Notes: generated by a model not told the origin, from the sequence alone. A DNA stretch of 64,000 nt from Lotus japonicus (GCF_012489685.1 NC_080041.1:28943780-29007779), one strand, 5' to 3'. Counted from the first letter of the stretch, positions 20,454-34,362 are shown. Program-made: numbers and translations.

Positions 20454-23210
20454 TTAAGGGTTTACAAATAAATCGGGGTGTGACTCCCGCATCTTATCCT
20501 CTAACTCCCAGGTCGCGTCGCCAGTCTCTTGGTTCCACACGACCTTCACTAAAGGCACCTCCTTGCTTCTTAAGCGCTTTATGCTTCGGTCGACGATCTT
20601 GATGGGTGGCACCTCCATTGTCAGATCATCTCTCAGCTGTATGTCGTCTGGCGTAATCACATGCGAATCATCTGCCATGTACTTCCGCAACTGCGACACA
20701 TGAAGAACGTCATGGATGTTGGATAGAAACGGTGGTAGGGCGATCCTGTACGCCACCGGTCCAACTCGCTCCGTGATCTGGTATAACCCAATAAACTTCG
20801 GAGTAAGCTTCTTGGACTTGATTGCCCTTCCGACACCTGTCATCGGGGTAACCCGCAAGAAGACATGGTCTCCGGCCTGAAATTCCAACTCCTTTCGTCG
20901 GTTGTCGGCGTAACTCTTTTGGAGACTCTGCGCGGTCCTCATCTTTTCCTGAATTCTCCTGACTTCCTCGGTGGTCTGTTGCACCAATTCCGGGCCAATC
21001 ACCAAATTTTCCCCATCTTGATGCCAGCATAAGGGCGTACGACACCTCCGACCGTACAAAGCTTCGTAAGGTGCCATGCCGATGCTCGCATGGAAACTAT
21101 TGTTGTAAGTGAATTCGATCAATGGCAGCATCTCATCCCAACTGCCCTTGTGATCCAACACACAGGCCCGTAGCAAATCTTCCAGCGACTGGATTGTCCT
21201 CTCTGTCTGCCCATCGGTTTGCGGATGATAGGCAGAGCTCAATCTCAACTTAGTTCTGAGGGCCTGCTGCAAGGCTCCCCAAAAGTGAGAGGTAAACCTC
21301 GGATCTCTGTCTGACATGATGCTGGTCGGTACAGCATGTAGACGCACAACCTCAGCCACATAAATCTCCGCCAATTTCTCCACCTTGTACTTCAGATTGA
21401 TCGGGATAAAATGAGCGGTCTTTGTCAAACGATCAACAACAACCCAAATTGCATCGAACTTCCTCCGAGTTAAAGGTAAAGCCGTCACGAAGTCCATAGA
21501 AATACTGTCCCACTTCCACTCCGGAACATCCAACGACTGTAGTTTTCCTGCTGGCTTCTGATGTTCCACCTTAGCCTTCTGACAAGTCAAGCATGTCGAC
21601 ACATACTCAGCTACTTGTTTCTTCATTCCAGGCCACCAGAAATGAACTTTCAGGTCTTGATACATCTTGTTCATCCCCGGGTGAATGCTCAACCTGCTCT
21701 TGTGACCTTCATCCAAGATTAATCTTCGCATAGCTGCGTCATTGGGTACACAAACCCGTCCCTTGCAACGCAGTATGTTATCGTTTCCGATAGCGAACTC
21801 CGGTGCCTTCCCTTGAGTAACTAGTTTGCGCCACTCAAGTAATCCTTCATCAGTCTCTTGCTTCGATTTGATCTCATCCAAGAGCCCACTCGACACCGTC
21901 ACCATCCCGAAACTAAGTTTCCCGGGAGCTATCTTCACATCCAAACTCAGATCTCGGAACGCCTCCAATAATTCTAACTCCTTGACCATCAACGAGGATA
22001 CATGTATAACCTTTCGACTAAGAGCGTCAGCTACCACATTAGTTTTCCCCGGATGATACTGTAGGTCAAACTCGTAATCCTGAAGAAATTCCATCCACCT
22101 TCGTTGCCTCATGTTCAGATCCTTCTGATCAAACAAATACTTCAGACTCTTGTGATCACTGTAGATCGTGAACGTACTGCCATACAGGTAATGTCTCCAA
22201 ATCTTGAGAGCGTATACTATAGCAGCCAACTCCAAATCATGCGTAGGATAATTCTTCTCATGAATCTTCAGCTGTCGCGAGGCATAAGCAATCACTTTCT
22301 TCTCCTGCATCATTACACAACCCAACCCATTGTGTGAAGCGTCACAATAAACGTCATATGGTTCTCCTTCCTTGGGTAAAGCTAGTATCGGTGCAGTAGT
22401 CAGTCGCTTCTTCATTTCCTGGAAACTCTCTTCACATTTCTCCGTCCATGCAAAAGGTTGGTTCTTCTTTGTCAACTGAGTCAACGGTGAAGTCAACTTT
22501 GCATAATCCTTCACGAAGCGTCTATAGTAGCCAGCAAGCCCAACAAAGCTTCTGATGTCGCTTGCTGTCTTTGGTTGCTCCCATGACAGAATCGTCCCGA
22601 TCTTGCTAGGGTCAACGGCCACACCCTGACTTGATATGACATGACCTAGGAACTTCACCTCTTCCATCCAGAATTCACACTTCGAGCCATTAGCATATAG
22701 CTCCTTCTCCCGCAATACTCCTAGCACTTGACGCAAATGCTCTTCGTGTTCTTCTTTACTCTTCGAGTAAATCAAAATATCGTCAATGAACACCACCACG
22801 AACTTGTCCAGGAATGGCCTGAACACTCTGTTCATGTAGTCCATAAATACTGTGGGTGCATTTGTAACTCCAAATGGCATCACGAGATACTCATAATGCC
22901 CATAACGAGTTCTGAATGCGGTCTTCTGGATGTTAGATTCCTTGACTCGGATCTGATGGTATCCCGACTTAAGATCTATCTTCGAGAAGATCACCGCTCC
23001 TCTAAGTTGATCCATTAAGTCGTCTATCCGAGGCATCGGATAACGATTCTTCACGATCACTTTGTTGAGTTGTCAGTAGTCCACACATAGTCTGGACCTT
23101 CCATCCTTCTGCTTCACCAACAGCACTGGTGCACACAAACGCACACAGGCGTACACCTTGGAGCGCAAAAGGGATTCCAAAGCCCACTCTTCCTTCGATT
23201 GACATTCCAT
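20454..23210 (-). pseudogene. pol: Gypsy B pol fragment, copy 1 (RT to chromodomain)
   Basis: An open stretch of 868 codons (23060-20454) encodes most of RT ([13 protein letters not shown] near residue 93), RNase H ([12 protein letters not shown] near 238), the integrase zinc finger (HPGMNKMYQ... CLTCQKAK near 458-500), the DDE core (SDRDPRF near 583, [12 protein letters not shown]) and a short chromodomain-like tail ([11 protein letters not shown] near 848). Upstream in the same frame is a TGA (23073-23075) in the conserved VDYRQLN motif, an Arg-to-stop change. Before that comes a divergent stretch to about 23210, then no gag or protease. The downstream part could only be used if re-initiated or fused. 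Confidence 0.88.
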
Positions 23211-23437
23211 CAATCGATCTCAGAGTTCAAACATCTTAATATAATCAAACACTTAGTCTCAAGTATCACGGCAATGATACTAACTACAGACAATCTCACA
23301 GCCAAACAAACATCTTAGCAAACAAGTCTACCCAATCTCACCGTGAAGCCTTGAAAACACTTTTATCAAAAACAAAAACACAACGAGTTCGGAAACTCGT
23401 AAGCCCAAAACCCTTAGCGCTCTGGTTTCTCAACCGG
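23211..23437 (-). other. Gypsy B leader between primer site and pol fragment (copy 1)
   Basis: About 230 bp between primer site and pol remnant with no ORF. In Gypsy C the equivalent interval leads into gag. Copy 2 of this interval is 28724-28950. Confidence 0.55.
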
Positions 23438-23450
23438 AGCTCTGATACCA
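23438..23450 (-). promoter_or_regulatory. Gypsy B primer-binding site, copy 1
   Basis: Minus strand TGGTATCAGAGCT, initiator tRNA-Met type, three bases from the LTR start at 23454. The second copy is at 28951-28963. Confidence 0.9.
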
Positions 23451-23453
23451 CAA

Positions 23454-25929
23454 TGTAACGCCCCGATTTCTCGAGTGTTACACAGTAACTAATTAACCAA
23501 TTTTCGTAAAGAGTTTTCGTCGATTCACTTATTAATCTTCAATTAATGACAAACCTTTCATTTTACAAAAACTCTTGAAACATAACCTTTCCAAAAAACA
23601 CGCGGAAGTAACCAACTTCGTAAAACTTTTTAAATAACCAACTGTAAAAAGTACGAAACAAAGGCCTGAATGAAAATAAAGATTACATCAAAACTTGTTC
23701 ATTCGAATTTAAGCAATAAAATTGTTCGATACCAACACTTCGGAAACTCTCAACCCCAACAGAAAACAAAAGACTCTCAACCCAAACCCTATTCCTTAGC
23801 CTCTTCCTCTTCCTCTAAAGTGTAGTCGTCCTCCAGTATTGGCACGTCACGTAGCATCAACTCCCAAGAATGAGTCATCGCCATTATCTTCACGACCATC
23901 TACCCCCCCCCAAACAAACACATAGCAAACAAGCAGGGTCAGGTCCAACAAAAGAATGATAATGACAAAATCAACAACAACATATATAATATAAGTACAT
24001 TATATGTCTTTTATGGGAAAGAGTCAGTTACTAACGGAATCTCACTTCACACAACCCACCAAAACTTCCATGGCCATAATCACGATCATCCGCAGATGAA
24101 CAAATCTCGGAGGGGACTCACCGTACAACCCTCAATCATGTGGGGGGACTCACCGTCCGCCAGACTCACCGTCCGTCCACAGAATCACAAGGCGACCGCA
24201 GTCAGCCAATCACGTGGGGACTCACCGTACAACCCACAAAACACCCTCGCGTGCAAGGTACCATCGTTCTCATGGTCCATAGTCCTCACCAGACCTATGT
24301 CCAATTATTCACATTTACTTGCAAGCGAGTTTATTACACTTTTCTCTTTGTTAAGTCTCTAAAATCAATCCTAGAGTCTTATCATACTCTTTATACAACA
24401 ACCTTCACAACACAACATTCACGGGTTACAAGGGAATTACGGCTAGGTGAGCGACCCTTGAACCATTAACTCAGAAAATAAATATAATCCACGTAAAGGA
24501 ACGCAAGAACATTCACTCATGCATAATATATCATCGCAACTTCAACATATTGACAGCAGAAACAACTTTCACAAAAATAGAGCCACAGAATGCATCTTTC
24601 AACCAAAAATCACGTATGATACCTTTCTAGAAAGCTATTTTAAATATCTACAACTCTCTAGTTAAAATCATTTTCATTTGAGCCCCAGAATTAGGTGATA
24701 TTACTCCTTAAAGTTTCTGTCCGATACAGGGAAAAACAGCAAGTATGACAGTTACCCAAAACGACCTACAACACACAATACTAGACCAAAATTTATGATC
24801 TTTATATGCCTGGAAAGCTCTTTCGAAGATCTACAATTTGTATTTTAATCATTTCTTTATTTGACGACCAGAAACAAGTGAAAATAGGACCTGAAGTTTA
24901 CTGTCCAGCACAGAAATCTGACAGAGAATGCATCTGCCATCAATTTCGTTTAAGCCATTCTATTCTAAGGGTTCTAAGTCATCTACCAGCATCAAATATA
25001 GTAACATGTTCACAGTGTAACCCAATATGACCTGGAAAAGTCCAGCACACATCGCATATTCAAAACCTCAAGCACATCAATCAAGTTCATACATAAAATC
25101 ATGTCAAAGCATGGCAAGAATCATAATTTTTCCAAGAAAACTCATGATATAACCCCTATTCTACCCAAAAGATCCTAAGACCAGCCCTTACCTTGTTTGG
25201 TGATGGAAAAACAGAAGTTTGGAGATGGAAAGAAGGTTCAAAAGCTGCTGTCCTCGTTCTCTATTTCCTCTCCCTCGCGAATCCCTCTCTACTCGCGTTC
25301 TCTCCCTTGCTCGCGTGCGTGACCGGCGACAATGGTGGTGGCTTGGGCGGCGGCTCCCTTCTCTTCTCTCACACGTTCTCTCTTTTCTCTCTTCTGCTCT
25401 CTCTTTGTTTTTCACGTGAAGGTGCTGTAGTGTATCTCTGTTTTCTGATTGTGGAAGAATAGGGTTTCCCCCCTTGGCTAAAATCCCATGCAACCCACAA
25501 GTGGGCTAGGGTTTTGTTTTTCCACAAGCCCGACCCAAGTTCAACCTTAACCCACCAGTCTAATTACCTAATCAGACCTGAAACTTACTAAAACCTAAGC
25601 CCTCAAAGGTAAATTCATAATTAAATTCGGACTTAGAAGAAAAACAATGTAATAATCCCGCTGGCACTGTACAGTCGGAACTACGTTCACTAAAACGGGG
25701 ATATCTGGAGCTACAGATATCGGATCGACACGAAACCACTTGGAGAATTTTCTAGACTTGAGGGGCTACAACTCTCATGAAGGAAGTTTTCCCAAATGAA
25801 GTCGTTAAGACCCTCTAAAAATTCACACAAGTTGACAGTTCTAATCTGCCAGTTATCAAACATAGCCAAAAACTTCAATTTTATTCAAACTTCCATAAAA
25901 TTGTTCCAAATTGAACTTAGGGCCTTACA
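23454..25929 (-). repeat. Gypsy B LTR copy 2 (middle, recombinant)
   Basis: 2476 bp. In the left part it agrees with copy 3 against copy 1 (9-C run near 23905; G at 24021). From 24725 onward it agrees with copy 1 at every site where copy 3 differs (for example T at 24725, where copy 3 has C at 30238). It is therefore a mosaic of the two outer LTRs. Confidence 0.92.
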
Positions 25930-25966
25930 ATACCACCCCCCTTAAAAATAGTTTCGCCCTCGAAAC

Positions 25967-28723
25967 TTAAGGGTTTACAAATAAATCGGGGTGTGACTCC
26001 CGCATCTTATCCTCTAACTCCCAGGTCGCGTCGCCAGTCTCTTGGTTCCACACGACCTTCACTAAAGGCACCTCCTTGCTTCTTAAGCGCTTTATGCTTC
26101 GGTCGACGATCTTGATGGGTGGCACCTCCATTGTCAGATCATCTCTCAGCTGTATGTCGTCTGGCGTAATCACATGCGAATCATCTGCCATGTACTTCCG
26201 CAACTGCGACACATGAAGAACGTCATGGATGTTGGATAGAAACGGTGGTAGGGCGATCCTGTACGCCACCGGTCCAACTCGCTCCGTGATCTGGTATAAC
26301 CCAATAAACTTCGGAGTAAGCTTCTTGGACTTGATTGCCCTTCCGACACCTGTCATCGGGGTAACCCGCAAGAAGACATGGTCTCCGGCCTGAAATTCCA
26401 ACTCCTTTCGTCGGTTGTCGGCGTAACTCTTTTGGAGACTCTGCGCGGTCCTCATCTTTTCCTGAATTCTCCTGACTTCCTCGGTGGTCTGTTGCACCAA
26501 TTCCGGGCCAATCACCAAATTTTCCCCATCTTGATGCCAGCATAAGGGCGTACGACACCTCCGACCGTACAAAGCTTCGTAAGGTGCCATGCCGATGCTC
26601 GCATGGAAACTATTGTTGTAAGTGAATTCGATCAATGGCAGCATCTCATCCCAACTGCCCTTGTGATCCAACACACAGGCCCGTAGCAAATCTTCCAGCG
26701 ACTGGATTGTCCTCTCTGTCTGCCCATCGGTTTGCGGATGATAGGCAGAGCTCAATCTCAACTTAGTTCTGAGGGCCTGCTGCAAGGCTCCCCAAAAGTG
26801 AGAGGTAAACCTCGGATCTCTGTCTGACATGATGCTGGTCGGTACAGCATGTAGACGCACAACCTCAGCCACATAAATCTCCGCCAATTTCTCCACCTTG
26901 TACTTCAGATTGATCGGGATAAAATGAGCGGTCTTTGTCAAACGATCAACAACAACCCAAATTGCATCGAACTTCCTCCGAGTTAAAGGTAAAGCCGTCA
27001 CGAAGTCCATAGAAATACTGTCCCACTTCCACTCCGGAACATCCAACGACTGTAGTTTTCCTGCTGGCTTCTGATGTTCCACCTTAGCCTTCTGACAAGT
27101 CAAGCATGTCGACACATACTCAGCTACTTGTTTCTTCATTCCAGGCCACCAGAAATGAACTTTCAGGTCTTGATACATCTTGTTCATCCCCGGGTGAATG
27201 CTCAACCTGCTCTTGTGACCTTCATCCAAGATTAATCTTCGCATAGCTGCGTCATTGGGTACACAAACCCGTCCCTTGCAACGCAGTATGTTATCGTTTC
27301 CGATAGCGAACTCCGGTGCCTTCCCTTGAGTAACTAGTTTGCGCCACTCAAGTAATCCTTCATCAGTCTCTTGCTTCGATTTGATCTCATCCAAGAGCCC
27401 ACTCGACACCGTCACCATCCCGAAACTAAGTTTCCCGGGAGCTATCTTCACATCCAAACTCAGATCTCGGAACGCCTCCAATAATTCTAACTCCTTGACC
27501 ATCAACGAGGATACATGTATAACCTTTCGACTAAGAGCGTCAGCTACCACATTAGTTTTCCCCGGATGATACTGTAGGTCAAACTCGTAATCCTGAAGAA
27601 ATTCCATCCACCTTCGTTGCCTCATGTTCAGATCCTTCTGATCAAACAAATACTTCAGACTCTTGTGATCACTGTAGATCGTGAACGTACTGCCATACAG
27701 GTAATGTCTCCAAATCTTGAGAGCGTATACTATAGCAGCCAACTCCAAATCATGCGTAGGATAATTCTTCTCATGAATCTTCAGCTGTCGCGAGGCATAA
27801 GCAATCACTTTCTTCTCCTGCATCATTACACAACCCAACCCATTGTGTGAAGCGTCACAATAAACGTCATATGGTTCTCCTTCCTTGGGTAAAGCTAGTA
27901 TCGGTGCAGTAGTCAGTCGCTTCTTCATTTCCTGGAAACTCTCTTCACATTTCTCCGTCCATGCAAAAGGTTGGTTCTTCTTTGTCAACTGAGTCAACGG
28001 TGAAGTCAACTTTGCATAATCCTTCACGAAGCGTCTATAGTAGCCAGCAAGCCCAACAAAGCTTCTGATGTCGCTTGCTGTCTTTGGTTGCTCCCATGAC
28101 AGAATCGTCCCGATCTTGCTAGGGTCAACGGCCACACCCTGACTTGATATGACATGACCTAGGAACTTCACCTCTTCCATCCAGAATTCACACTTCGAGC
28201 CATTAGCATATAGCTCCTTCTCCCGCAATACTCCTAGCACTTGACGCAAATGCTCTTCGTGTTCTTCTTTACTCTTCGAGTAAATCAAAATATCGTCAAT
28301 GAACACCACCACGAACTTGTCCAGGAATGGCCTGAACACTCTGTTCATGTAGTCCATAAATACTGTGGGTGCATTTGTAACTCCAAATGGCATCACGAGA
28401 TACTCATAATGCCCATAACGAGTTCTGAATGCGGTCTTCTGGATGTTAGATTCCTTGACTCGGATCTGATGGTATCCCGACTTAAGATCTATCTTCGAGA
28501 AGATCACCGCTCCTCTAAGTTGATCCATTAAGTCGTCTATCCGAGGCATCGGATAACGATTCTTCACGATCACTTTGTTGAGTTGTCAGTAGTCCACACA
28601 TAGTCTGGACCTTCCATCCTTCTGCTTCACCAACAGCACTGGTGCACACAAACGCACACAGGCGTACACCTTGGAGCGCAAAAGGGATTCCAAAGCCCAC
28701 TCTTCCTTCGATTGACATTCCAT
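25967..28723 (-). pseudogene. pol: Gypsy B pol fragment, copy 2
   Basis: The 868-codon stretch 28573-25967 encodes a protein identical to copy 1, with the same TGA in the VDYRQLN motif (28586-28588) and the same missing gag and protease. The nucleotide sequence of the whole internal region looks identical to copy 1 by eye, which points to a very recent duplication or to an assembly artefact. Confidence 0.88.
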
Positions 28724-28950
28724 CAATCGATCTCAGAGTTCAAACATCTTAATATAATCAAACACTTAGTCTCAAGTATCACGGCAATGATACTAACTAC
28801 AGACAATCTCACAGCCAAACAAACATCTTAGCAAACAAGTCTACCCAATCTCACCGTGAAGCCTTGAAAACACTTTTATCAAAAACAAAAACACAACGAG
28901 TTCGGAAACTCGTAAGCCCAAAACCCTTAGCGCTCTGGTTTCTCAACCGG

Positions 28951-28963
28951 AGCTCTGATACCA
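28951..28963 (-). promoter_or_regulatory. Gypsy B primer-binding site, copy 2
   Basis: Minus strand TGGTATCAGAGCT next to the LTR at 28967. This one follows the outer 5' LTR, so it is the functional site of the array's first unit. Confidence 0.9.
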
Positions 28964-28966
28964 CAA

Positions 28967-31442
28967 TGTAACGCCCCGATTTCTCGAGTGTTACACAGTA
29001 ACTAATTAACCAATTTTCGTAAAGAGTTTTCGTCGATTCACTTATTAATCTTCAATTAATGACAAACCTTTCATTTTACAAAAACTCTTGAAACATAACC
29101 TTTCCAAAAAACACGCGGAAGTAACCAACTTCGTAAAACTTTTTAAATAACCAACTGTAAAAAGTACGAAACAAAGGCCTGAATGAAAATAAAGATTACA
29201 TCAAAACTTGTTCATTCGAATTTAAGCAATAAAATTGTTCGATACCAACACTTCGGAAACTCTCAACCCCAACAGAAAACAAAAGACTCTCAACCCAAAC
29301 CCTATTCCTTAGCCTCTTCCTCTTCCTCTAAAGTGTAGTCGTCCTCCAGTATTGGCACGTCACGTAGCATCAACTCCCAAGAATGAGTCATCGCCATTAT
29401 CTTCACGACCATCTACCCCCCCCCAAACAAACACATAGCAAACAAGCAGGGTCAGGTCCAACAAAAGAATGATAATGACAAAATCAACAACAACATATAT
29501 AATATAAGTACATTATATGTCTTTTATGGGAAAGAGTCAGTTACTAACGGAATCTCACTTCACACAACCCACCAAAACTTCCATGGCCATAATCACGATC
29601 ATCCGCAGATGAACAAATCTCGGAGGGGACTCACCGTACAACCCTCAATCATGTGGGGGGACTCACCGTCCGCCAGACTCACCGTCCGTCCACAGAATCA
29701 CAAGGCGACCGCAGTCAGCCAATCACGTGGGGACTCACCGTACAACCCACAAAACACCCTCGCGTGCAAGGTACCATCGTTCTCATGGTCCATAGTCCTC
29801 ACCAGACCTATGTCCAATTATTCACATTTACTTGCAAGCGAGTTTATTACACTTTTCTCTTTGTTAAGTCTCTAAAATCAATCCTAGAGTCTTATCATAC
29901 TCTTTATACAACAACCTTCACAACACAACATTCACGGGTTACAAGGGAATTACGGCTAGGTGAGCGACCCTTGAACCATTAACTCAGAAAATAAATATAA
30001 TCCACGTAAAGGAACGCAAGAACATTCACTCATGCATAATATATCATCGCAACTTCAACATATTGACAGCAGAAACAACTTTCACAAAAATAGAGCCACA
30101 GAATGCATCTTTCAACCAAAAATCACGTATGATACCTTTCTAGAAAGCTATTTTAAATATCTACAACTCTCTAGTTAAAATCATTTTCATTTGAGCCCCA
30201 GAATTAGGTGATATTACTCCTTAAAGTTTCTGTCCGACACAGGGAAAAACAGCAAGTATGACAGTTACCCAAAACGACCTACAACACACAATACTAGACC
30301 AAAATTTATGATCTTTATATGCCTGGAAAGATCTTTCGAAGATCTACAATTTGTATTTTAATCATTTCTTTATTTGACGACCAGAAACAAGTGAAAATAG
30401 GACCTGAAGTTTACTGTCCAGCACAGAAATCTGACAGAGAATGCATTTGCCATCAATTTCGTTTAAGCCATTCTATTCTAAGGGTTCTAAGTCATCTACC
30501 AGCATCAAATATAGTAACATGTTCACAGTGTAACCCAATATGACCTGGAAAAGTCCAGCACACATCGCATATTCAAAACCTCAAGCACATCAATCAAGTT
30601 CATACATAAAATTATGTCAAAGCATGGCAAGAATCATAATTTTTCCAAGAAAACTCATGATATAACCCCTATTCTACCCAAAAGATCCTAAGACCAGCCC
30701 TTACCTTGTTTGATGATGGAAAAACAGAAGTTTGGAGATGGAAAGAAGGTTCAAAAGCTGCTGTCCTCGTTCTCTATTTCCTCTCCCTCGCGAATCCCTC
30801 TCTACTCGCGCTCTCTCCCTTGCTCGCGTGCGTGACCGGCGACAATGGTGGTGGCTTGGGCGGCAGCTCCCTTCTCTTCTCTCACACGTTCTCTCTTTTC
30901 TCTCTTCTGCTCTCTCTTTGTTTTTCACGTGAAGGTGCTGTAGTGTATCTCTGTTTTCTGATTGTGGAAGAATAGGGTTTCCCCCCTTGGCTAAAATCCC
31001 ATGCAACCCACAAGTGGGCTAGGGTTTTGTTTTTCCACAAGCCCGACCCAAGTTCAACCTTAACCCACCAGTCTAATTACCTAATCAGACCTGAAACTTA
31101 CTAAAACCTAAGCCCTCAAAGGTAAATTCATAATTAAATTCGGACTTAGAAGAAAAACAATGTAATAATCCCGCTGGCACTGTACAGTCGGAACTACGTT
31201 CACTAAAACGGGGATATCTGGAGCTACAGATATCGGATCGACACGAAACCACTTGGAGAATTTTCTAGACTTGAGGGGCTACAACTCTCATGAAGGAAGT
31301 TTTCCCAAATGAAGTCGTTAAGACCCTCTAAAAATTCACACAAGTTGACAGTTCTAATCTGCCAGTTATCAAACATAGCCAAAAACTTCAATTTTATTCA
31401 AACTTCCATAAAATTGTTCCAAATTGAACTTAGGGCCTTACA
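28967..31442 (-). repeat. Gypsy B LTR copy 3 (sense 5' LTR)
   Basis: 2476 bp. Differs from copies 1 and 2 at about seven sites, all right of 30230 (for example C at 30238, A at 30331, T near 30447, and changes near 30614, 30712, 30810 and 30864). Followed by the ATCTG target duplication at 31443. Confidence 0.93.
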
Positions 31443-34362
31443 ATCTGAAACAGTCTCTGCTGATCATCTTGAATGCGGTCAATTCTTGTAGCAAGAGTAG
31501 CAACTTCTGGAGCTGGAGCAGAAGTAGGAACTTTTGGAGCTTGAGTATGAGTAGCAACTTCAGCCTCTGAAGACATTGCAGTATCAACTTGAATTGGCCC
31601 TTGCTTCTCAACTGCATCAGCATCTGCATCTTCCAGAATGACTATACCTTCAGAGCTGTCTTCTGCAACCTCTGCGGTAATCATCTCAGCATCTTCTGAT
31701 GTACATTCAGAGACAACACATAGTCTTTCAGTCATAGCTCTTCTCAAGGGTTCACAAACCCTGTGCAGTACTCTCTGCCTTTGCTCATAGGCTCTCTCAG
31801 ATGCATCATGAACTCTTAGTCGTTTCTCCCTGCTAAGCTGCTTCTAAAATTCATGAGCTTTGCCTTCTGACCATCTTTCAAAGGCAGACCATAGACCATC
31901 AACAAGAGAGGCATCAAACTGATTATCAGTCACATGATATAACCATTTCAGTCTTCTGGTGGCCTCTTCAGAGAACTCCTGAATGAGTTGAATAAGATTT
32001 TGAGGTCTGAAGGAGGTTGCCAAGGTCAGAACAGGCTGAGGAGTCCTGGGTGCATTGGAGCTTGAAGCATTTGAGTTATCAGGTCTGAGTTGTTCTGAAG
32101 AAAGAGAATCAATCTCATGGTCCTTCGCTATGCCTGAGTGATCTGATTCATCCATGTGCTCAGCTTCAGAAATCGTTGCTTGTCTTTGCCTTGAGGTAGC
32201 AGTCTTCTCAGGTGAAGTAAAACTCAGATCCCGTGAGTTGACTGCAGAGTAGTTGGACAAGGACACGTAGGAAGACTCAGGAACATCTTGAAGTTGATCT
32301 TCAAAGTTAGAAGCTACTTGTTGAAGAGGCTTCACATTGAAGGGCGGTTCAAGGATCTGAACATCATCATCCTCTTTCGCTGCCTCAGCAGGGATCTCAC
32401 CAGTTTGAGTTATCAGAAAGGTGTGTGAAGTGGATGGAGGCTTGGGAGTGAATTGTTGAACCAAGGTTCTCAGAGTAGCCTCACTTTGAACAATACCTTG
32501 AATGAAGGAATTGAAAGGAGGTACAGGTTCAGTTGGGATGGATGTGGAAAAGGTGTAAATTGGAATGGAAGGGATGGCTGTGGTAGCTGTTTGGATGGGT
32601 GATTTAGGAGCTTGAGGTTCAGCTTGTGTTTCAGCTTGTGTTTCAGGTTGAGTGGGTGCTGTTTGGTTTGAGGTAGGCATGGAGGTAGATATAGGCAGGG
32701 GTTGTTCAGGAATAACTACTAAAGCAGAATCAGAGTTAATGCTTTCAGTAATTGCCTTACTTGGACTTCTGATGGATGTGGTTCTGGTGAGTTTTGCAGC
32801 CCTTGCTGGATCAGAAGTGCTTTTGGATCTTCTTTCCCTTTGTGCTTCTGAAGCAGGGTCAGATGCTTGCTCTGCTTCTGCCTCTTTCTGCTGAAGTGGA
32901 CCCCTCAGAGGCAGTTTTCTTCTCTTCACCAAGGGTACTTAATTAGAATCCGTGGATTCTTCAGCTTCTGAAGATTCCCTTATAACTTGAAGCACATTCT
33001 GGATGATCTCACAGTCATCCTGCTCATCTTCTTCTTCCTCAAAAATAACTCTTCGCCTCTTGGCAAGAGGAACATCATCATCTTCAGTCTCCTCACTTGA
33101 AGAATCTTCCCAGGAGTTCTCAGAGCTTTCAGATTCAGACAATTGGCGTGATTGCACTGAGGTTCTCTTAGGAGGTCTTTCAGGAGAGGTTTCCCTGATG
33201 ACCACGGTCTTGGATGCAGCTTTCTTCTTTGTAGGTTCCTTTGTCAGAATCCCTTTGCCCTAAGGATCTGAAGGCTTGCTGCTTGTTGCCCTCTTTGATT
33301 TCCTTGTTGCCAACTTAGGAGGACTTTCAGGAAGTGTTTTGACAAACTCCTCAAGAGTGATAGGATCTCCTTGTCTTCTGAGCATTCTCACATACTCCAG
33401 AATGCATGCTGGATTGTCCTTTTTGGACCAAAGAGGAAAATCATCAATAGGATAGTTCCTCTGACGAACTTCATCAGAAGTGTCTTCTGTGGGAACAACT
33501 TGAACTTTCTCAATGATCTGCATTTTCTTCAACTTTGTTCCATTGAGAGCATCGCCGATAGACATGGCCAGATCTTCATGAAGTCCAATGTCTAACAGGG
33601 TCTTGACAAGCTTATTCTGGACAAAGATATCTGACAGCAACCTTCCATATGGAATGTAAGAAATGAACCTCTTGTTCTCAGAACCAGTTGTGGTCCTAGA
33701 TTTCTCAACACATTCCTTCAGATAATTGAAGAGCAGGAATGGAAGTACATGATTACCTTTTGAGTTGCATTAAGGTAATCAGTTCCACCGGTTCTGGGGT
33801 GAATGCAGGTAATGAATATCTTCTTCCAAATCTTCATCTGAGGCTTCAAGTCCTTTATGTTGTACTTGGTTCTCTCCTGAGACCAGTTATCATAAATCGC
33901 CTTGTTGACCACGTTCCTCATCCCAGGAACATTTGCATCAACATTCTTAATCCTTTTACCTTGCTGGAACTCCATACCCAGCAGCTTTGTAATGGATTCT
34001 TCTGAAATCACAATTTTCTTGTCCAGCACATGAGAAACGACATAGTAGTCGTTGCAAACTGCGTTTTTCCAGAATTCTACAACCAATTTGTGATAGATCG
34101 GACCACAGAGCCTATTGAAGTAGCCAGACCACCCTTGCAAGTTGACTTGATCCCTGATGTCGAACCCATGATCAGCCAGATTGTTAAAATCAACTCTTGC
34201 TTCACATCACACATTCAGTTCCTCTACTTTCTTGACACATGTGACTACATTCGGCGCATTTAGAATCTTCTGAGCTTCTTCAAATCTTTGATTCTCTTGT
34301 TCTTCGGCAGTTTGTTTGGAAGAAGCAGAGACATTTACCTTGGGTTTCCTCGATTTGCCCAT
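31443..34362 (-). pseudogene. Copia-2 env-like ORF, main part (degenerate)
   Basis: Sense frame from an ATG near 34362, about 424 nt after the pol stop. The N-terminal third carries LQGWSGYFNRLCGP and LLGMEFQQGKRIKN. These resemble the domain called putative plant transposon protein, which is found in env-like or extra ORFs of plant retroelements. The middle is Ser/Glu/Pro-rich and low complexity. There are in-frame stops at about 34207, 33260, 32939 and 31844 and a frame change between 33718 and 33640. Gypsy B then splits it at 31443, with the last 40 codons at 17816-17941. No convincing signal peptide or membrane segment is seen, so an envelope role is only by analogy of position. Confidence 0.75.

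Larger units (their letters stand above)
17942..31442 (-). mobile_element. Gypsy B tandem array: LTR-int-LTR-int-LTR
   Basis: Three LTRs (17942-20416, 23454-25929, 28967-31442) alternate with two 3037-bp internal regions, a period of about 5513 bp. A perfect ATCTG target duplication flanks the whole array (17937-17941 and 31443-31447), so there was one insertion, followed by duplication. Each internal region holds a pol fragment only: gag, protease and the RT N-terminus are missing, while the primer site and polypurine tract remain. Lineage: Tekay/Del-like, as for Gypsy C. Confidence 0.93.

Noticed and set aside
20454..31442. The array as two independent Gypsy insertions
   Set aside because: There is only one target duplication (ATCTG), on the outside; the units share the middle LTR and have no duplication between them.
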